Assembly (NCBI GenBank): GCA_937862595.1
Contig: CALMFL010000116.1
Coordinates: forward strand, 1-8,777
From: an uncultured Fidelibacterota bacterium
GTDB lineage: Bacteria; Fidelibacterota; Fidelibacteria; Fidelibacterales; Fidelibacteraceae
Direction: 5' to 3'
Length of the DNA stretch: 8,777 nucleotides
Below, piece by piece: positions 6,418 to 8,777 of this stretch. The position numbers and the translations under genes were made by a program. The notes beneath the pieces are model-generated. The model had not been told where the DNA came from, did not search any database, and saw only the letters and a list, made by a program, of their open reading frames with translations. Numbering within the stretch: position 1 is the first letter of the stretch; every line of letters begins with the position of its first letter.

Positions 6418-6512
6418 GGCAGAGTAGGTAAAGAGCGGCAGGACGCCGCGGAACAGTGAAAACCCAGGACAAGGCGCTATCCGCGATAAAACACGAAATA
6501 TAAGGCGAAGAG
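6418..6512 (+). other. 95-bp spacer with a small GC hairpin
   Basis: The spacer lies between two same-strand genes. GCGGC (6435-6439) and GCCGC (6445-6449) form a perfect 5-bp stem with a 5-base loop. No T-run follows, so it is not a standard terminator; it could slow transcription or protect an mRNA end. A weak AAGG (6502-6505) seven bases before the next ATG may serve as its ribosome binding site. I see no promoter motif. Confidence 0.4.
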
Positions 6513-7235
6513 ATGGAAAAGAACAAACGTCCGGTCATCGGTGTGAATGCGAGCTATCTGGAAGACGAACATCGCTGGTACAGGGTCCCCGAAAATTACG
6601 TCCGCGCCATCTATGATTGTGGCGGGCTTCCCCTGATCTTTCCCTGCACGGCCGACCGGGACATGCTGGAAGCTTATATCGCACAGGCCGACGGCATGCT
6701 GTTCACGGGCGGAGCCGATTATCCGCCGTCACGGTACGGGGAAGTACCGCATGCCCTGACCGCGCCCATGAACGAACGCCGGGCGGATACGGACATGCTG
6801 CTGGCGGGCATGGTCCTGAACGAAACGGACCTGCCGGTGCTCGGGATCTGCGCGGGGCACCAGCTGTTGGCGATCGCGGGCGGCGGGAAACTGATCCAGC
6901 ATCTGGATACGGCCGCCGCACATGCCGGCAATCATGACAAAAGCCATACTGTCGACATAAAAGATGGAAAATGGTTAAAAAGCATTTTCAATACGACGTC
7001 CATTATTGTAAATTCCAACCACCATCAGGCGGTTGATCCTCAGCATGTTCCGGGTAATTATGACATCACCGCCGTATCCCCGGATGACGGGGTGATCGAA
7101 GCGATGGAAATGCGCGGCGAGCGTTTTGTGCTCGGACTTCAATGGCACCCGGAACGCGTTGAAGACATTGATCACCGAAGGGCGATATTTGAATTTTTTA
7201 TTGAGAAAACGAGAGAAAGGATCCTGACTGAATGA
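6513..7235 (+). CDS. Gamma-glutamyl-gamma-aminobutyrate hydrolase family protein (peptidase C26)
   Basis: This 240-aa cytoplasmic-type enzyme is a class I glutamine amidotransferase-fold hydrolase, a family that cleaves gamma-glutamyl amide or peptide bonds (PuuD and relatives). The family opening PVIGVNASY is at 7-15. LFTGGADYPPSRYG (63-76) provides the oxyanion-hole region. The nucleophile elbow GICAGHQLL carries Cys113 (codon 6849-6851), NSNHHQAV follows at 167-174, and the motif LQWHPE supplies His212 and Glu214. All three triad residues are present and the length is normal. No signal peptide is visible, unlike both neighbours. The stop overlaps the start of the amidase gene by ATGA, so the two are probably translated together. 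The exact gamma-glutamyl substrate is unknown: polyamine-derived gamma-Glu-GABA is one option, and a gamma-D-glutamyl muropeptide is suggested only by the neighbour. Confidence 0.93.
   Translation: MEKNKRPVIGVNASYLEDEHRWYRVPENYVRAIYDCGGLPLIFPCTADRDMLEAYIAQADGMLFTGGADYPPSRYGEVPHALTAPMNERRADTDMLLAGMVLNETDLPVLGICAGHQLLAIAGGGKLIQHLDTAAAHAGNHDKSHTVDIKDGKWLKSIFNTTSIIVNSNHHQAVDPQHVPGNYDITAVSPDDGVIEAMEMRGERFVLGLQWHPERVEDIDHRRAIFEFFIEKTRERILTE
7216..7221 (+). promoter_or_regulatory. Possible ribosome binding site of the amidase gene
   Basis: AAAGGA ends ten bases before the ATG at 7232, within the end of the C26 hydrolase gene. The spacing is a little long, but it supports the ATGA-overlap start, which also gives the lipoprotein signal. 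Confidence 0.4.
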
Positions 7236-8777
7236 GACGCATAACAGGCGTTATGATTGTCTTTTTGACCGTATGGGGTTTCATGTCCTGCAGCGGACCC
7301 TCCCAGACGATCAAAAAGACAGTCCCACCGGCGTTTATCGAACAAGGCAAAAGAGTCCAGCAGGCCTATCTGGCGACACAGGAATTCCTGGACCACTGCA
7401 AAGCGGGAAAGATCGACGGTGTCGACATGGTGCGCTACGCCCGTATCGACACGCTGGTATTGGATAGAAAAGAAAATATCCTGGATATCTATTTTAACCG
7501 GTATTTTGCCTACCGGCCTCTGCGCGAAGAGAGTGTCGCCGCCATGTACGCCGCGCTCCGCGGACTGCTGGGCAAGGCCTACCGGGATTACTCGGTCACC
7601 CTGTACGCCACGGGCGTTCCCATCCACACGCTGATCCCGAATTACTACATTGAGAACAGCGCGGACTGGCACCGGGAAAAATTGCCGGTCGATCCGAAAC
7701 GCATCGAACCGATCGTCCGCAACAACAGCAAACCTTTCGTCCCTTCGCGCGGACTTTACGGCCGCAACATCGCCTTATGGAACAGCCACGGCTGGTATTA
7801 TGAAAACTCTCTGAACCGCTGGGAATGGCAGCGGGCGCGGAATTTTCAGGTCGTGGAGGACATTTATCCGACCGCCTACGTGCTGCAATATATTCTTCCC
7901 ATGCTCGAGAACGCCGGGGCGAACACCTTTTTGCCCCGCGAACGCGACATCAACAGCAATGAAGTGATCGTCGACAACGACGCCCCCGGCGCCGCCTACG
8001 TTGAAAAAGGCGAATGGAGCACGGGCGGAACGGGGTACGCAAGCGGAAATCTTCCTTACGGTTCGGGGGAGAATCCTTTCGGGATGGGAACCTATCGCCG
8101 CCGCCTGGCGAACGACCAGTACGCCTCCGTCGAATACAGTCCCGAGATCCCCGAAACGGGGGAATACGCCGTCTATATTTCCTATCGTCACAGCAAGGAC
8201 AATGTCGACGATGCCAAATACACCGTGCATCATGCCGGGGGACGGACCGAGTTTCTCGTGAACCAGCAGATCGGCGGCGAAACCTGGATCTACCTGGGAA
8301 AATTCAAATTCAATGCCGGGCATGATGGGAAAGTGGTCGTTAAAGCGAACCGCCTCAGCCAGACAAAATTCATCACCGCCGATGCGGTCCGTTTCGGAGG
8401 CGGAATGGGCAACATCGAGCGCGGCGGAATGACCAGCGGCCGGCCGCGATGGATCGAGGCCTCGCGGTATTATCTGCAGTATGCGGGAATGCCTGAAATG
8501 GTCTACAATATCCATCAGGACACCGTCGATTACAACGACGATTACAAATGCCGGGGCGAGTGGGTGAATTATCTGAAAGGCGCGCCCTTCGGTCCGAACG
8601 GGAACCGCGACACCAGCGGGCTGGATATTCCGATCGATCTCTCCTTTGCTTTTCATACCGACGCAGGGACCACGCGCAACGACACCGTCGTGGGCACCCT
8701 GCTGATCTACAGCCGCCGCGGACGGGAAAGCGAATGGGACGATCCCGAAGGAAAAGAAGAGCTGACCTTTCCCGACG
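7232..8777 (+). CDS. N-acetylmuramoyl-L-alanine amidase-like lipoprotein with inserted golvesin-C domain ('xanthan lyase' type), 3' end missing
   Basis: The frame stays open from the ATG at 7232 to the right edge (515 codons), so the C-terminus is not seen. Residues 1-20 look like a lipoprotein signal ending in MSC (Cys20). Residues 30-170 are a domain I do not recognise. An Amidase_3-like zinc hydrolase domain begins near 178: NSHGW gives His186 and VVEDIYPTAY gives Glu209, both candidate zinc ligands. It is then interrupted at about 246-390 by a golvesin-C-type beta domain (GEWSTGGTGY, then EYSPEIPETGEYAVYISY, then TADAVRFGG). The amidase fold resumes, and AFHTDAGT supplies the third ligand, His475, before the catalytic Glu that should lie beyond the edge. 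The likely role is cutting the lactyl-L-Ala bond of murein outside the cell. 'Xanthan lyase', the name I recall for relatives, is poorly supported. Confidence 0.85.
   Translation, partial: MRRITGVMIVFLTVWGFMSCSGPSQTIKKTVPPAFIEQGKRVQQAYLATQEFLDHCKAGKIDGVDMVRYARIDTLVLDRKENILDIYFNRYFAYRPLREESVAAMYAALRGLLGKAYRDYSVTLYATGVPIHTLIPNYYIENSADWHREKLPVDPKRIEPIVRNNSKPFVPSRGLYGRNIALWNSHGWYYENSLNRWEWQRARNFQVVEDIYPTAYVLQYILPMLENAGANTFLPRERDINSNEVIVDNDAPGAAYVEKGEWSTGGTGYASGNLPYGSGENPFGMGTYRRRLANDQYASVEYSPEIPETGEYAVYISYRHSKDNVDDAKYTVHHAGGRTEFLVNQQIGGETWIYLGKFKFNAGHDGKVVVKANRLSQTKFITADAVRFGGGMGNIERGGMTSGRPRWIEASRYYLQYAGMPEMVYNIHQDTVDYNDDYKCRGEWVNYLKGAPFGPNGNRDTSGLDIPIDLSFAFHTDAGTTRNDTVVGTLLIYSRRGRESEWDDPEGKEELTFPD
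7967..8401 (+). other. Golvesin-C-type domain inserted in the amidase
   Basis: This part encodes residues 246-390 of the partial amidase. The pattern (GEW, a GY motif, a P-x-x-G-EYxVYxSY strand, YTVHHAGG, W-x-x-LGKFKFNAG and ADAVRFGG) fits the golvesin C-terminal-like carbohydrate-binding-type beta sandwich. It separates Glu209 from His475 of the catalytic domain. Boundaries are approximate. Confidence 0.75.

Noticed and set aside
6435..6449. Rho-independent terminator after the 422-aa gene
   Set aside because: The stem is only 5 bp and no T-run follows. It is kept only as a small hairpin.
7775..8656. 293-codon open frame on the minus strand
   Set aside because: It is antisense to the partial amidase gene, whose frame carries the golvesin and amidase motifs. 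The antisense product is not protein-like.

Overview
The window carries seven convincing protein-coding genes in two divergent blocks, separated by a 58-bp AT-rich gap (5091-5148), plus a 364-bp non-coding stretch at the left end made of several kinds of repeat. The likely source is a Bacteroidota bacterium or a close FCB-group relative with GC-rich coding DNA. The reasons are the lipoprotein-rich gene content, a golvesin-domain amidase of the type usually annotated 'xanthan lyase' in Bacteroidales, a secreted 'asparagine synthetase B'-like protein typical of that group, and short AT-rich intergenic DNA. This assignment rests on recalled family distributions, not on a marker gene.

Left end (1-364): no gene. 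It holds a GC-rich palindromic edge, a 15-unit heptamer array (66-170), a stretch of degenerate TTCGATATC-like words, an AT palindrome and three ATCTGCG-like words.

Minus-strand block (365-5090, read right to left): a ZnuA/TroA-type metal-binding lipoprotein, a ten-helix EamA/DMT permease, an O6-alkylguanine-DNA alkyltransferase (Ogt type), and an 835-aa lipoprotein fusing a family 9 glycoside hydrolase to a C-terminal NodB/CE4-like polysaccharide deacetylase. All junctions overlap (11, 29 and 4 bp), so the four genes look like one operon although their functions are unrelated.

Plus-strand block (5149-8777, running off the right edge): a secreted 422-aa protein with class I glutamine amidotransferase-like features, a C26 gamma-glutamyl hydrolase with an intact catalytic triad, and the first 515 codons of a lipoprotein amidase whose Amidase_3-like catalytic domain is interrupted by a golvesin-C-type beta domain. 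The last two overlap by ATGA. The chemistry suggests hydrolysis of murein or gamma-glutamyl peptides at the cell envelope, but this is inference.

Most notable are the GH9-deacetylase fusion with an altered deacetylase motif 1, the amidase split by an inserted domain, the ZnuA-like protein missing its first histidine ligand, and the misnamed GATase-like secreted protein. I see no phage, transposase, CRISPR, tRNA or rRNA signal, and no clearly new multi-gene system.
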